6,001 bases of DNA from Lysobacter antibioticus (GTDB taxonomy: Bacteria; Pseudomonadota; Gammaproteobacteria; Xanthomonadales; Xanthomonadaceae): assembly GCF_001442535.1 (NCBI RefSeq), contig NZ_CP013141.1:5727456-5733456 (forward strand), read 5' to 3'. Of this stretch, positions 1-5,790 are shown piece by piece. The notes under the pieces were generated by a model. It was not told where the DNA came from. It did not search any database and saw only the letters and a list, made by a program, of their open reading frames with translations. Position 1 is the first letter of the stretch; the number at the start of each line of letters is the position of its first letter. The position numbers and the translations under genes were made by a program.

Positions 1-380
1 GCGACCTGACGCGACAGCAGGATGTGTTCGCGGGTCTGCGGCATCGGGCCGTCAGCGGCCGAGCACACCAGGATCGCGCCGTCCATCTGCGCGGCGCCGG
101 TGATCATGTTCTTCACGTAGTCGGCGTGGCCTGGGCAATCGACGTGCGCGTAGTGACGCGTCGCCGATTCGTATTCCACGTGCGCCGTCGAGATCGTGAT
201 GCCGCGCGCCTTTTCTTCCGGCGCCGCGTCGATCGCGTCGTATGCCTTGAACTCGCCACCGAAACGCTCGGCGCCCACCTTCGTCAGCGCCGCCGTCAGC
301 GTCGTCTTGCCGTGGTCAACGTGGCCGATCGTGCCGACGTTCACGTGCGGCTTGGTGCGCTCGAATTTACCCTTAGCCAT
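1..380 (-). CDS. tuf: Elongation factor Tu, N-terminal part (cut by window edge)
   Basis: EF-Tu is the cytosolic GTPase that carries aminoacyl-tRNA to the ribosomal A site. The window holds the first 126 codons plus two bases; the rest lies beyond position 1. The N-terminus [20 protein letters not shown] is typical of EF-Tu. The GTPase motifs are visible: G1 GHVDHGKT at residues 19-26, the switch I segment EEKARGITI with Thr62, and G3 DCPGH at 81-85. The ATG at 378-380 gives the standard family N-terminus; the sequence before it has only a weak purine stretch (GAGAAG about 9 bases upstream). The gene begins 72 bases after tRNA-Thr, the classic tRNA-tufB arrangement of gammaproteobacteria, so it is probably co-transcribed with the three tRNAs from the promoter near 956-984. 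Identity is certain. Whether the genome has a second tuf copy cannot be seen here. Confidence 0.98.
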   Translation of the reverse strand, partial: MAKGKFERTKPHVNVGTIGHVDHGKTTLTAALTKVGAERFGGEFKAYDAIDAAPEEKARGITISTAHVEYESATRHYAHVDCPGHADYVKNMITGAAQMDGAILVCSAADGPMPQTREHILLSRQV

Positions 381-452
381 GGCTGTCGCTTCTCGTTTGT
401 GGGTCTGTATGTCGCGGCGGCTGTTGGTAAAGCAGCCTTGTCTTGCTTTGGA

Positions 453-528
453 TGGTGCTCACGAAAGGAATCGAACCTTCGACCTCCTCCTTACCAAGGA
501 GGTGCTCTACCGACTGAGCTACGTGAGC
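453..528 (-). tRNA. tRNA-Thr (anticodon GGT)
   Basis: This is a complete 76-base tRNA with the CCA end encoded in the DNA (453-455). The acceptor stem GCTCACG/CGTGAGC is perfect, and the discriminator is A. The anticodon stem CCTCC/GGAGG closes the loop TTGGTAA, so the anticodon is GGT, reading the ACC and ACT threonine codons. The T loop has the usual TTCGATT. It is the last tRNA of the Tyr-Gly-Thr cluster, immediately before tuf. Confidence 0.97.
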
Positions 529-547
529 GTGAAACCTGGATGTTGCG

Positions 548-563
548 ACCCGCCTGCGCGGGC
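548..563 (-). other. Small hairpin in the tRNA-Gly/tRNA-Thr spacer
   Basis: In the 94-base spacer between tRNA-Gly and tRNA-Thr, the minus strand can fold GCCCGC-GCAG-GCGGGT, a 6-bp stem (one G-T pair) with a 4-base loop. There is no T run after it, so it is unlikely to be a terminator. It may be a processing structure of the tRNA precursor or chance in GC-rich sequence. Confidence 0.25.
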
Positions 564-622
564 TTTACTGCAATGGGACCGCTGCGGGCGAATTCAACCT
601 TGTCGCCGACGAAGCCGTTCAA

Positions 623-697
623 TGGAGCGGGAGACGGGATTCGAACCCGCATTATCAGCTTGGAAGGCTGAGGCTCTAACCATTGAACTACTCCCGC
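623..697 (-). tRNA. tRNA-Gly (anticodon TCC)
   Basis: This is a 75-base tRNA with encoded CCA (623-625). The acceptor stem GCGGGAG/CTCCCGC is perfect, with discriminator T. The anticodon arm TCAGC-CTTCCAA-GCTGA places TCC at positions 34-36, reading GGA and GGG. The T loop is TTCGAAT. It lies between tRNA-Tyr (159-base spacer) and tRNA-Thr (94-base spacer), as in the tyr-gly-thr-tuf cluster of enterobacteria. Confidence 0.97.
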
Positions 698-856
698 GCC
701 GCGTACAGCCATTACAGCGTTGGAACTTTAATCTGAAACCCGCATCGCCGACACCCTTGAAACCGAGATCGTCGTTGCTTGATTCCACTAGTACCTGCCG
801 CGCCAGAATCCGTCGAACTCAAAAACCTGACGAACCGTTGCCTGTCGCGATGAAAC

Positions 857-942
857 TGGTGGAGGGAGGTGGATTCGAACCACCGAAGGCGTAAGCCAGC
901 AGATTTACAGTCTGCCCCCGTTGGCCGCTTGGGTATCCCTCC
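857..942 (-). tRNA. tRNA-Tyr (anticodon GTA)
   Basis: This is an 86-base class II tRNA with a long variable arm and encoded CCA (857-859). The acceptor stem GGAGGGA/TCCCTCC is perfect, with discriminator A. The anticodon arm GCAGA-CTGTAAA-TCTGC gives GTA, reading TAC and TAT. The variable arm pairs around a TTAC loop, as expected for bacterial tRNA-Tyr. It is the first gene after the promoter at 956-984. Confidence 0.97.
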
Positions 943-955
943 AAAAGAGCCCGTA

Positions 956-1010
956 ATTCTGGCGCGCGTTCTTCAGGAAGTCAACGCGTTTTCGTACAAC
1001 TTTTTTCGGA
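956..1010 (-). promoter_or_regulatory. Sigma-70 promoter with UP-like A-tracts for the tRNA-tuf operon
   Basis: The minus strand has TTGACT at 979-984 (5 of 6 matches to the -35 consensus). After exactly 17 bases comes CAGAAT at 956-961 (4 of 6 matches to -10). The start point should fall near 948-950, just ahead of tRNA-Tyr at 942. Upstream of the -35 lie two A-tracts, AAAA at 989-992 and AAAAAA at 1001-1006, about one helical turn apart and at UP-element distance. Between the -10 and the start the sequence is ACGGGC, a GC-rich discriminator like those of stringently controlled stable-RNA promoters. The motifs are seen directly; stringent and growth-rate control is inferred. Confidence 0.8.
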
Positions 1011-1020
1011 ATCTTCTCGC

Positions 1021-1035
1021 GCCGGCCGAACCGGC
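1021..1035 (-). other. Weak hairpin downstream of ychF
   Basis: About 35 bases after the ychF stop, the minus strand reads GCCGG-TTCGG-CCGGC, a 5-bp stem with a 5-base loop. No T run follows, so an intrinsic terminator is not supported. It could help end the ychF transcript before the tRNA promoter, or may be chance. Confidence 0.2.
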
Positions 1036-1069
1036 TGCCAGGCGACCCCGAAACGGCGGCATAGTGTAC

Positions 1070-2161
<1,092 letters not shown>

Positions 2162-2182
2162 GGCTTTGTAATCCGGGAGAGA

Positions 2183-2244
2183 GAATCGGGAATCGGGAAT
2201 GGGAAAGCGGGCCGTGACGATTCCCGATTCCCCATTCCCCATTC
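2183..2244 (-). repeat. Heptamer inverted-repeat element, copy A (pth/ychF gap)
   Basis: The plus strand has heptamers GAATCGG, GAATCGG, GAATGGG at 2183-2203. A spacer follows, then the inverse arm at 2217-2244, whose complement reads GAATGGG, GAATGGG, GAATCGG, GAATCGT. The best pairing is 2183-2196 with 2217-2230, 13 of 14 bases, around a 20-base loop. The outer edge overlaps the pth stop codon by two bases, and the inner edge is 21 bases before the ychF start. Two related copies occur at 3629-3712 and about 4720-4762. Strand is given relative to transcription. The structure suggests a REP-like or MITE-like dispersed repeat. I recall similar GGGAATCGGGAATGG tracts in Lysobacter and Xanthomonas genomes but cannot verify this here. 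Confidence 0.85.
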
Positions 2245-2824
2245 ACGACTTCGGGGTGTGCAGGCGGGTCATGGCGTCCATCAGGTTGCCCTGCACCGCC
2301 AGCGGCATGACCTCGATGGCGTCGTCGATCGCGCGCAGGATCGTCGCCTCGTCGGCCTTGCCAGGACGTCCGAGCACCCAGGGAGTGACCTTGTCCTTGT
2401 GGCCGGGGTGGCCGATGCCGATGCGCAGGCGGTGGAACTTGCCGTGGCCGAGCAACTGGATGGTGTCGCGCAAGCCGTTCTGGCCGCCGTGGCCGCCGTC
2501 GAACTTGAGCCGGGCCGTGCCGGGCGCGAGGTCGAGCTCGTCGTGCGCCAGCAGCGCCTCCTCGGGCTCGATCTTCCAGTAACGCAGGGCCGCGGTGACC
2601 GACTTGCCCGACAGGTTCATGAACGTGGCCGGCTTGAGCAGCCAGACCGGACGCCCGGCGATCTCGATCTTCGAGGTTTCGCCGAACAATTTGGACTCCA
2701 GGCCGAACCGGCCGCCGAACTTTTCGTTCAGGGCGTCCACAAACCAGAACCCGGCATTGTGCCGGGTCCGGGTGTGTTCCGACCCCGGGTTGCCGAGGCC
2801 GACGATCAGGCGCAGATCTGCCAT
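2243..2824 (-). CDS. pth: Peptidyl-tRNA hydrolase
   Basis: Pth cleaves the ester bond of peptidyl-tRNA that drops off ribosomes, recycling tRNA in the cytosol. The product is 193 residues, close to the E. coli enzyme (194). The N-terminus MADLRLIVGLGNPGSEHTRT carries the GNPG signature with Asn12. The catalytic His is His22 in TRHNAGF. Substrate-binding Asn70 lies in FMNLSG, and Asp95 in HDELD supports the catalytic His. The loop GGHGGQNGLRD has Gln115-Asn116 where E. coli has His113-Asn114, so one tRNA-contact position differs. The ATG at 2822-2824 matches the family N-terminus; no strong Shine-Dalgarno precedes it. It lies 59 bases after rplY, with a perfect GC hairpin between, and its stop codon overlaps the edge of repeat copy A. 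Its location between L25 and YchF fits a translation operon. Confidence 0.97.
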   Translation of the reverse strand: MADLRLIVGLGNPGSEHTRTRHNAGFWFVDALNEKFGGRFGLESKLFGETSKIEIAGRPVWLLKPATFMNLSGKSVTAALRYWKIEPEEALLAHDELDLAPGTARLKFDGGHGGQNGLRDTIQLLGHGKFHRLRIGIGHPGHKDKVTPWVLGRPGKADEATILRAIDDAIEVMPLAVQGNLMDAMTRLHTPKS

Positions 2825-2847
2825 CGCGTAAGACTATCCGTGCACGC

Positions 2848-2877
2848 AAACCGGCGCGCCGATCAGGGCGCGCCGGT
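2848..2877 (-). terminator. Perfect 11-bp GC hairpin between rplY and pth
   Basis: On the minus strand ACCGGCGCGCC and GGCGCGCCGGT pair perfectly over 11 bp around the 6-base loop CTGATC, beginning six bases after the rplY stop codon. Only three T residues (the first also pairs in the stem) follow before GCG, so it is a poor intrinsic terminator. It may be a partial terminator, or a 3'-end stabiliser for rplY mRNA that sets the rplY:pth ratio. Structure is certain; function is inferred. Confidence 0.5.
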
Positions 2878-2883
2878 CCACGA

Positions 2884-3543
2884 TCACTTCTTGTCTTCGT
2901 CCTTCTTGGCGACCTTGGCAGCCGGCACTTCGGCGACCGGCGCCTCGACGGCTTCTTCGGTCTCTTCCTTGCCGTGCTTGGCGATCACGACGGCGACGTC
3001 GTGTTCCTTGCCCAGCTTCAGCTCGGGGATCTCGACGCCCTTCGGCAGCTTGAGCTCCGAGAGGTGGACGATGTCGCCGACGGCGAGCGCGGACAGGTCG
3101 ATCTCGAGGAACTCCGGCAGATCCTTCGGCAGGCAGCTGATTTCGACTTCGTTGAGCTCGTGGGTCACGACGACGTCGGCAGCCTTGCCGGCCGGCGACT
3201 TGTCTTCGTTGAGGAAGTGCAGCGGCACCGCGACGCGGATGGCCTGGTTCTCATCCACGCGCTGGAAGTCCAGGTGCATGATGATCTGCTTGTACGGGTG
3301 GCGCTGCATATCGCGCAGCAGCACGCTCTCGCTCTTGCCGTCGACATCGAGGGTCAGGATCGAGGAGTAGAACCACTCGTGCTGGCTGGCCAGCCAAACT
3401 TTCTCGTGATCGAGCTGGATCGGCTGCGGCGTAGCCTTGCCGCCGTAGATGATGGCCGGGATGCTGGCGGCACGACGCAGGCGGCGGCTCGCACCCTTCC
3501 CCTCGACGTTGCGGCCAGTGGCCTTGATGATGTGTTCGGACAT
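2884..3543 (-). CDS. rplY: 50S ribosomal protein L25 / general stress protein CTC, long form
   Basis: L25 binds 5S rRNA in the central protuberance of the large subunit. The product is 219 residues, far longer than the 94-residue E. coli L25, and belongs to the two-domain CTC/TL5 form. Residues 1-95 are the 5S-binding domain: GKGASRRLRR at 16-25, PAIIYGG at 29-35, QRHPYKQIIMHLDFQRV at 80-96, all close to E. coli. Residues of about 100-188 form the C-terminal beta domain (VAVPLHFLNEDKSPAGK to HDVAVVIAK). The last 30 residues are a low-complexity Glu/Ala/Lys tail, probably disordered. The ATG at 3541-3543 gives the expected start; GTGAG lies about 10 bases upstream as a weak ribosome site. The 177-base gap to prs contains two leader stem-loops and repeat copy B. 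The next gene is pth. Confidence 0.97.
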   Translation of the reverse strand: MSEHIIKATGRNVEGKGASRRLRRAASIPAIIYGGKATPQPIQLDHEKVWLASQHEWFYSSILTLDVDGKSESVLLRDMQRHPYKQIIMHLDFQRVDENQAIRVAVPLHFLNEDKSPAGKAADVVVTHELNEVEISCLPKDLPEFLEIDLSALAVGDIVHLSELKLPKGVEIPELKLGKEHDVAVVIAKHGKEETEEAVEAPVAEVPAAKVAKKDEDKK

Positions 3544-3572
3544 TGTCGTTTACTCACTTTTACAGCGTTAGG

Positions 3573-3615
3573 ATCGCCTCGCGGCGATTTGGAGACTCAT
3601 CCGCGACCAGATGAG
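3573..3615 (-). promoter_or_regulatory. rplY leader with two stem-loops (possible L25 control site)
   Basis: Upstream of rplY the minus strand can form two hairpins. The first is CTCATC-TGGTCGCG-GATGAG (3596-3615), 6 bp with an 8-base loop. The second is ATCGCC-GCGA-GGCGAT (3573-3588), 6 bp closed by a GNRA tetraloop and ending 29 bases before the start codon. The short motif CTCCAAA occurs on both sides of the first hairpin (3588-3594 and 3618-3624). E. coli rplY is reported to be autoregulated by L25 through its leader, so an L25-binding mimic of 5S rRNA is conceivable. Pairing is seen; function is inference. Confidence 0.4.
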
Positions 3616-3628
3616 CCTTTGGAGCTGG

Positions 3629-3712
3629 GAATCGGCAATGGGGAATCGAGAATGGGTTCAAGCGCCGGCGCAGCGGCCACTTTCACGATTCCCGAGTCCC
3701 CATTGCCGACCC
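3629..3712 (-). repeat. Heptamer inverted-repeat element, copy B (rplY/prs gap)
   Basis: Arms of four heptamers each occupy 3629-3656 (GAATCGG, CAATGGG, GAATCGA, GAATGGG) and 3685-3712 (complement GGGTCGG, CAATGGG, GACTCGG, GAATCGT). They match at 22 of 28 positions, including a perfect 13-base block (3632-3644 with 3697-3709). The loop is 28 bases and contains the 10-bp palindrome GCGCCGGCGC at 3662-3671. The outer edge is 8 bases after the prs stop. As in copies A and C, the right arm begins ACGATTCCC on the plus strand, so all copies share one orientation. It could act on the 3' end of prs mRNA or be a passive mobile repeat. Confidence 0.85.
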
Positions 3713-3720
3713 CCGGATGC

Positions 3721-4680
3721 TTAGTCCACGTACAACGAACTGACCGACTCGCCGAAGGCGATGCGGCGGATCGTCTCGGCCAACAGCTCGGCGACGCTGA
3801 GCTGGCGGATGCGGCCGGTAGCGCGGGCCGCGGCGGTCAACGGGATGGTGTCGGTCACCACCAGCTCGTCCAGCTGCGACTTCATTACGTTGTCGATCGC
3901 CGCGCCCGACAGCACCGGATGGGTGCAGTAGGCGACGACCTTCAGCGCGCCCTGCGCCTTGAGCGCGGCCGCGGCGGCGCACAGGGTGCCGGCGGTGTCG
4001 ACGATGTCGTCGACCAGCACGCAGGTCTTGCCCGACACGTCGCCGATGATGTTCATCACCGTGGCGACGTTGGCGCGCGGACGGCGCTTGTCGATGATCG
4101 CCAGGTCGGCGTCGTCGAGGCGCTTGGCGATCGCGCGGGCGCGGACCACGCCGCCGACGTCGGGCGACACCACGACCATGTTGTCGGTGCCGTGCGCGCG
4201 CCAGATGTCGGCGAGCAGCAGCGGCGAGGCGTAGACATTGTCGACCGGGATGTCGAAGAAGCCCTGGATCTGGTCGGCATGCAGATCGACCGTGAGCACC
4301 CGGTCGGCACCGACGGCGCCGAACATCTTGGCCGCGACCTTGGCGGTGATCGGCACGCGCGAGGAGCGCGGGCGGCGATCCTGGCGGGCGTAGCCGAAGT
4401 ACGGCACCACCGCGGTCACGTTGGCCACCGATGCGCGCTTGAGCGCGTCGATCAGGACCAGCAGTTCCATGAAGTTCTCGGCGGTCGGCGCGTTCGTCGA
4501 CTGAATGACGAACACCTCCTGACGACGCACGTTCTCTTCGATCTCGACCTGCACCTCGCCGTCGGAGAAGCGCCCGACCAGGGCCTTGCCGAGCCGGATG
4601 CCGAGTTCCTTGCACACCGCTTCGGCAAGCGGACGGTTGGCATTACCGCTGAATACCAGCAGGTTGCGATCGTTTTGCAC
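3721..4680 (-). CDS. prs: Ribose-phosphate pyrophosphokinase (PRPP synthase, class I)
   Basis: Prs transfers pyrophosphate from ATP to ribose 5-phosphate, making PRPP for purine, pyrimidine, NAD, histidine and tryptophan synthesis in the cytosol. The product is 319 residues (E. coli 315). Visible motifs are [15 protein letters not shown] at 38-52, the ATP-binding loop [10 protein letters not shown] at 94-103, [12 protein letters not shown] at 131-142 with His134, DKRRP at 197-201, and the PRPP-binding loop [11 protein letters not shown] at 223-233. The end SVSSLYVD is one I recall from Xanthomonas homologues. The start is a GTG at 4678-4680, giving [14 protein letters not shown], the family N-terminus. 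A good Shine-Dalgarno GGAG lies 6 bases upstream, and no in-frame ATG lies near. The gene follows tRNA-Gln by 84 bases with repeat copy C between; lolB-ispE-prs is a conserved gammaproteobacterial order. Confidence 0.97.
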   Translation of the reverse strand: MQNDRNLLVFSGNANRPLAEAVCKELGIRLGKALVGRFSDGEVQVEIEENVRRQEVFVIQSTNAPTAENFMELLVLIDALKRASVANVTAVVPYFGYARQDRRPRSSRVPITAKVAAKMFGAVGADRVLTVDLHADQIQGFFDIPVDNVYASPLLLADIWRAHGTDNMVVVSPDVGGVVRARAIAKRLDDADLAIIDKRRPRANVATVMNIIGDVSGKTCVLVDDIVDTAGTLCAAAAALKAQGALKVVAYCTHPVLSGAAIDNVMKSQLDELVVTDTIPLTAAARATGRIRQLSVAELLAETIRRIAFGESVSSLYVD

Positions 4681-4685
4681 TGTCT

Positions 4686-4690
4686 TCTCC
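4686..4690 (-). promoter_or_regulatory. Shine-Dalgarno that fixes the GTG start of prs
   Basis: The minus strand reads GGAGA at 4686-4690; GGAG is separated from the GTG codon at 4678-4680 by six bases. This spacing, with the family N-terminus that follows, supports GTG as the real start. It is the clearest ribosome-binding site in the window. Confidence 0.8.
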
Positions 4691-4719
4691 GCTTCGCTCT
4701 GACCGTGGCGGCTGGTGAT

Positions 4720-4762
4720 GATTGGGGAGTGGGGAATCCACGATTCCCAACTCCCAGCATTC
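4720..4762 (-). repeat. Heptamer inverted-repeat element, copy C (prs/tRNA-Gln gap)
   Basis: This is the shortest copy. The left arm is GATTGGG, GAGTGGG, GAATC at 4720-4738. After a 3-base loop the right arm GATTCCCAACTCCC at 4742-4755 pairs with 4725-4738 at 13 of 14 positions. The outer remnant GCATTC reaches about 4762, only a few bases from the tRNA-Gln 3' end at 4765. The tight loop makes a very stable hairpin just after the tRNA and 39 bases before the prs start. It shares ACGATTCCC and orientation with copies A and B. Confidence 0.8.
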
Positions 4763-4764
4763 GA

Positions 4765-4841
4765 TGGCAGGGGCGGTAGGATTCGAACCTACGAATGCCA
4801 GGATCAAAACCTGGTGCCTTGGGCCTCTTGGCGACGCCCCT
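4765..4841 (-). tRNA. tRNA-Gln (anticodon TTG)
   Basis: This is a 77-base tRNA with encoded CCA (4765-4767). The acceptor stem AGGGGCG/CGCCCCT is perfect, with discriminator G. The anticodon arm CCAGG-TTTTGAT-CCTGG puts TTG at 34-36, reading CAA and CAG. The T loop is TTCGAAT. Its 5' half (4804-4841) overlaps the 3' end of the ispE reading frame on the same strand, and the ispE TGA falls on tRNA positions 35-37. I see no clear promoter of its own in the preceding 120 bases, so processing from an ispE-prs transcript is likely. Confidence 0.97.
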
Positions 4842-5724
4842 GCGGAAGATTTGCCTCGAGCGCGGCACACAGCGCGGAACGCCCTGCACCGCCCGCCGTC
4901 CAGGCCCGTAGGCCGGAAGGCAGTTCCGCCAGCGCTGCCTCGGCGGATTCGCGCTGCGCGAACTCGACGAAACACCCGCTGCCAGAGCCGGTCAGGCGTG
5001 GCGAACCGATCTGCGACAACGCGGCGAAGGCGGCCTCGACGGCAGCTTCGCGCTTGCGCAACACCGGCTCGAACGCATTCCCGAGCGGCTTACCCGAAAC
5101 GAAGTCCGACATTGTCGCGGGCGCGGCATCCCGCGTCAATTCAGACGATTGAAACAAGGCCGCGGTCGGCGCATGAACGCCCGGGTCGACCAGGACATAC
5201 CACGCCGGCGCCAGCTCGACCGGCCGCAGCACCTCGCCGACGCCTTCGGCCCACGCATTCTCACCGCGCACGAAGACCGGCACGTCGGCGCCCAGGCGCA
5301 GCCCGAGCTCGGCCAGGCGGTCCACACCGAGATTGGTAGCCCACAAGGCGTCCAGGGCGACCAGCACGGTCGCCGCATCGGACGAGCCGCCGCCGAAACC
5401 GCCGCCAGCCGGAATGCGCTTTTCGATGACGATGTCAGCACCTTGACCGCTGTTAGCCTCCTTTTGCAGCAGCAAGGCGGCCCGCACGGTGAGGTCGTCG
5501 TGCTCGGCTACACCCGCCACCGAGGCCCCGTGGCGAACTACCCGCCCATCCGCGCGCGGGCGCAGGCGGATCGTGTCGCCCCAGTCGAGCAGACGGAACA
5601 CGGTCTGCAACAGGTGATAGCCGTCGGCACGGCGGCCGGTGATGCGCAGGAACAGGTTCAGCTTGGCCGGGGCGGGCCAGATCGACCAATTCGGCTCGAT
5701 CGGGTCGGAAACGGAGGTGGGCAT
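4804..5724 (-). CDS. ispE: 4-diphosphocytidyl-2-C-methyl-D-erythritol kinase
   Basis: IspE phosphorylates the 2-hydroxyl of CDP-methylerythritol with ATP, the fourth step of the MEP isoprenoid pathway. It is a cytosolic GHMP-family kinase. The product is 306 residues (E. coli 283). Motifs: [21 protein letters not shown] at 17-37 with catalytic Lys21, the ATP loop [16 protein letters not shown] at 105-120, GADVPVF at 145-151 with catalytic Asp147, and LTGSGSGCF at 244-252. The N-terminus is about 11 residues longer than E. coli, but there is no alternative start codon before PAPAKLN; the ATG at 5722-5724 is therefore used, with only a weak ribosome site. About 16 extra residues follow the point where E. 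coli IspE ends. The last 11, part of Gln295 and the TGA stop lie inside tRNA-Gln. It follows lolB by 66 bases. Confidence 0.96.
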   Translation of the reverse strand: MPTSVSDPIEPNWSIWPAPAKLNLFLRITGRRADGYHLLQTVFRLLDWGDTIRLRPRADGRVVRHGASVAGVAEHDDLTVRAALLLQKEANSGQGADIVIEKRIPAGGGFGGGSSDAATVLVALDALWATNLGVDRLAELGLRLGADVPVFVRGENAWAEGVGEVLRPVELAPAWYVLVDPGVHAPTAALFQSSELTRDAAPATMSDFVSGKPLGNAFEPVLRKREAAVEAAFAALSQIGSPRLTGSGSGCFVEFAQRESAEAALAELPSGLRAWTAGGAGRSALCAALEANLPQGRRQEAQGTRF

Positions 5725-5746
5725 GATCGGATCGCAGCTCGGGCGC

Positions 5747-5774
5747 GCGTTATCGGTCGGGCGTTAAGGGTCGG
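5747..5774. repeat. Tandem 14-base duplication in the lolB/ispE gap
   Basis: The plus strand reads GCGTTATCGGTCGG at 5747-5760, directly followed by GCGTTAAGGGTCGG at 5761-5774, matching at 12 of 14 positions. It lies in the 66-base gap between the lolB stop and the ispE start. It may be a decayed tandem duplication; I see no promoter or known operator in it. Confidence 0.5.
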
Positions 5775-5790
5775 AATGGAACGCTCAGGA

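Noticed and set aside
491..788. Small ORFs across the tRNA region, both strands
   Set aside because: Their sequences are conceptual translations of tRNA genes (for example FEPPKA, RNRTFDLL and VQWLEPQPSK type peptides), a well-known annotation artefact.
2162..2242. Upstream ychF start at 2242
   Set aside because: The added residues are repeat-encoded, and the family N-terminus and length (363) fit the start at 2161.
2183..3712. CRISPR array or tandem minisatellite
   Set aside because: The repeated units are 7-base inverted arms without regular unique spacers, and no cas genes are present.
3544..3720. A separate sigma-70 promoter for rplY
   Set aside because: TTGAAC and TGTAAA-like hexamers exist on the minus strand but not at a workable spacing with a partner.
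2974..4779. Plus-strand ORF of 601 codons opposite rplY and prs
   Set aside because: It is an antisense shadow of prs and rplY, rich in His/Asp/Arg/Val, and crosses two heptamer repeats.
4842..4960. An internal promoter for tRNA-Gln at the end of ispE
   Set aside because: A CAAATC -10-like sequence is present, but no -35-like hexamer lies 16-18 bases upstream.
4715..5339. Plus-strand ORFs over tRNA-Gln and the ispE 3' half
   Set aside because: They contain the tRNA-derived peptide type [15 protein letters not shown], and the rest is antisense to ispE with Arg/Ala/Pro-rich composition.
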